Shown piece after piece: positions 62,882 to 64,000 of a stretch of DNA of 64,000 nt (within the stretch, counting starts at the first letter, position 1; every line of letters begins with the position of its first letter). The notes beneath the pieces are model-generated. The model worked only from the letters and a program-made list of their open reading frames with translations. It was not told where the DNA came from and made no database searches. The translations under genes were made by a program, and so were the position numbers. This DNA comes from Rhodanobacter sp. C03 (GTDB taxonomy: Bacteria; Pseudomonadota; Gammaproteobacteria; Xanthomonadales; Rhodanobacteraceae). The stretch lies in assembly GCF_002001175.1 (NCBI RefSeq), contig NZ_MUNT01000001.1, positions 806,001 through 870,000 of the forward strand, in the 5' to 3' direction.

Positions 62882-63414
62882 GCCTGACCCGCCTTGCCGG
62901 CGGCGACACGTTTGATCGCGCGGCGCACACGGGTCTGGCAGCCGCAGCGGCACAGGTTCGGCAACTGGTCGATATCGTCATCGCTGGGATTCGGCTTGCG
63001 CCTGAGCAGGTCGACAGCGGCGATCAGCCAGCCGGGCGTGCAGTAGCCGCAACCGATCGCATCTTCGTCGATGAAGGCCTGCTGCACCGGATGCAGGCTG
63101 CCGTCGTTGGCGGCCAGGCCCTCCACCGTGGTGACCGACTTGCCGGCCAGCTTGGCCATCGGCTGGGCGACCGCCGAGACCGCCTTGCCGTTCAGCAGCA
63201 CCAGGTCGGCGCCGGTTTCGCCGCGCATGCCGGCGTATTTGGTGCCGGTCAGCCGCAGCACGTCGCGCAGGTACCACAGCAAGGGCATCTGTGGATCGCC
63301 GGTGTGGCGATAGCGCTCGGCGTTGATCTCAAGATCGATGCCATCGCGCGCCTTCTCGGGCACGATGGCATTCTCCGAAGTGACCGGCACGGCCTGGGCT
63401 TGCACTGGCGCCAT
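62878..63414 (-). CDS. (2Fe-2S)-binding subunit-like protein (IorA-like) lacking the N-terminal cluster ligands
   Basis: 178 residues. The fold is that of the small subunit of molybdenum hydroxylases: PLLWYLRDVLRLTGTKY is intact, but the following plant-type ferredoxin loop, normally GCGxGxCGxC, reads AGMRGETGAD (residues 61-70) with none of the three Cys, and the fourth ligand Cys is missing too (AVSAVAQPM). The C-terminal helical cluster domain is kept: GCGYCTPG (C122, C125) and LCRCGC (C155, C157, C159). There are no other Cys. It therefore can hold at most one cluster. The start at 63414 has GGAGAGG upstream. First gene of the operon with the IorB-like subunit. Confidence 0.85.
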   Translation of the reverse strand: MAPVQAQAVPVTSENAIVPEKARDGIDLEINAERYRHTGDPQMPLLWYLRDVLRLTGTKYAGMRGETGADLVLLNGKAVSAVAQPMAKLAGKSVTTVEGLAANDGSLHPVQQAFIDEDAIGCGYCTPGWLIAAVDLLRRKPNPSDDDIDQLPNLCRCGCQTRVRRAIKRVAAGKAGQA

Positions 63415-63465
63415 CCATCCTCTCCTCAAGTTCTATCCGCACATTGTGGCATTGCTGCCGGTGCC

Positions 63466-64000
63466 TTAGGTGCGTGCACGACTGAACAGGCGGCGCCAGA
63501 CCAGATACACCGGCACGCCGGCGGCCATGATCAGCGTAACGATGCCGGCGTTGCGCGGGTTGTTGTGTGCTGTCACCACCACCACCCACGCTACGGTGAC
63601 AATGAACAGCAGCGGCAGCCATGGATAGCCGGGGACCTTGAAACTGGCGGTGCTGTCGTCGCGGCGGCGATACCAGAACAGGGTGGAGACAGCGACCGCA
63701 CAGGCCAACCAGTCGCCGAACGTGGCGTAATCCAGCAATTGACCGTAATCGACCGACAGCGCCAGCACGATCGCCCAGCCGGCCAGCAACAGCAGCGCGG
63801 TGTTCGGCGTGCGATAGCGCGGGTGCAGCTGCGCCACCACACGGAAGAACAGCCCGTCCTCGCCCATCACCTGCAGCACGCGCGCGCCAGCGACCAGGGT
63901 GATGTTGCAGAAGCCCAACGTGGAAATCGCCACGCCGAGCGCGATCAGTTTGGCGCCAAGCGGGCCGAACACCTGCTGCATCACGTCCGCCGCCGGGGCA
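63466..64000 (-). CDS. APC-family amino acid permease, C-terminal part (runs off right edge)
   Basis: The visible 177 residues are the last part of a multi-helix amino acid/polyamine permease: QQVFGPLGAKLIALGVAISTLGFCN, VAGARVLQVMGEDGLFF (typical APC loop), PRYRTPNTALLLLAGWAIVLAL and the final helices with FKVPGYPWLPLLFIVTVAWV. This resembles the bacterial LAT-like/AdiC-like transporters of the APC superfamily. The N-terminal half lies beyond the window. It is 51 bases upstream of the IorA-like gene on the same strand but a functional link is not evident. Confidence 0.92.
   Translation of the reverse strand, partial: APAADVMQQVFGPLGAKLIALGVAISTLGFCNITLVAGARVLQVMGEDGLFFRVVAQLHPRYRTPNTALLLLAGWAIVLALSVDYGQLLDYATFGDWLACAVAVSTLFWYRRRDDSTASFKVPGYPWLPLLFIVTVAWVVVVTAHNNPRNAGIVTLIMAAGVPVYLVWRRLFSRART

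Overview
The window is GC-rich chromosomal DNA from a gammaproteobacterium, most likely of the Xanthomonadales, family Rhodanobacteraceae (Rhodanobacter/Dyella/Luteibacter-like). The evidence is the overall gene content (SapC-like protein, TonB-dependent receptor next to a flavin halogenase, DUF4124 protein, pssA-rimI neighbourhood), REP-type repeats built on a GTAGGAGCGGCTTCAGCC core, and a hairpin-rich intergenic module of the kind common in this order. The genus cannot be fixed from the window. No rRNA, tRNA, CRISPR array or intact transposase was found.

Layout. 1-3056: housekeeping genes (proS cut by the left edge, a DUF4124 protein, pssA, a HolD-like small protein, rimI). 3057-4373: a 0.7-kb array of perfect hairpins followed by an AT-richer HEPN-like gene. 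4427-10112: a quinone-oxidoreductase-like reductase, then a lipid/acyl-CoA cluster (two SDRs, a histidine phosphatase, an APH-like kinase, an acyl-CoA dehydrogenase) with a divergent LysR regulator. 11176-18616: a lipoprotein esterase, a cNMP-binding/thioredoxin-like/TrxB-like fusion, and a 1388-aa internally duplicated membrane protein, then prmC. 19461-28790: a REP pair, dxs, an HNH nuclease, a SapC-like protein, a GNAT, an RNB exonuclease, a large acyl-CoA dehydrogenase, a lipoprotein and a SET methyltransferase. 28869-35998: a tightly overlapping seven-gene MoxR-type operon (RDD, RDD, SpoIIM-like, DUF4129, DUF4350, MoxR ATPase, DUF58). 36021-42640: a second REP pair, a Gre-like factor, a DUF6438 protein coupled to an EF-G-like GTPase, and two tandem TonB-like proline-rich paralogues. 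42773-44617: two adjacent damaged genes, a urea transporter with an in-frame TAG and an SDR with a one-base deletion. 44655-45499: a lone integron-type gene cassette carrying an HNH-like gene. 45550-59745: an alpha-/beta-glucan utilisation locus (GH13 amylase, MFS sugar transporter, LacI regulator, GH3 beta-glucosidase, TonB-dependent receptor, flavin halogenase, six-hairpin glycosidase). 60066-64000: a small lipoprotein, a two-gene molybdenum hydroxylase that has lost key residues, and an APC permease cut by the right edge.

The strongest second-look items are the solitary gene cassette at 44655-45499; the IorAB-like operon in which the small subunit lacks all plant-type ferredoxin cysteines and the large subunit lacks the expected catalytic glutamate; a 130-bp promoter module duplicated upstream of two carbohydrate genes, plus a perfect LacI-type palindrome shared by two others; the hairpin array with GGA-containing loops; and the tandem TonB-like paralogues with an unrecognised C-terminal domain.
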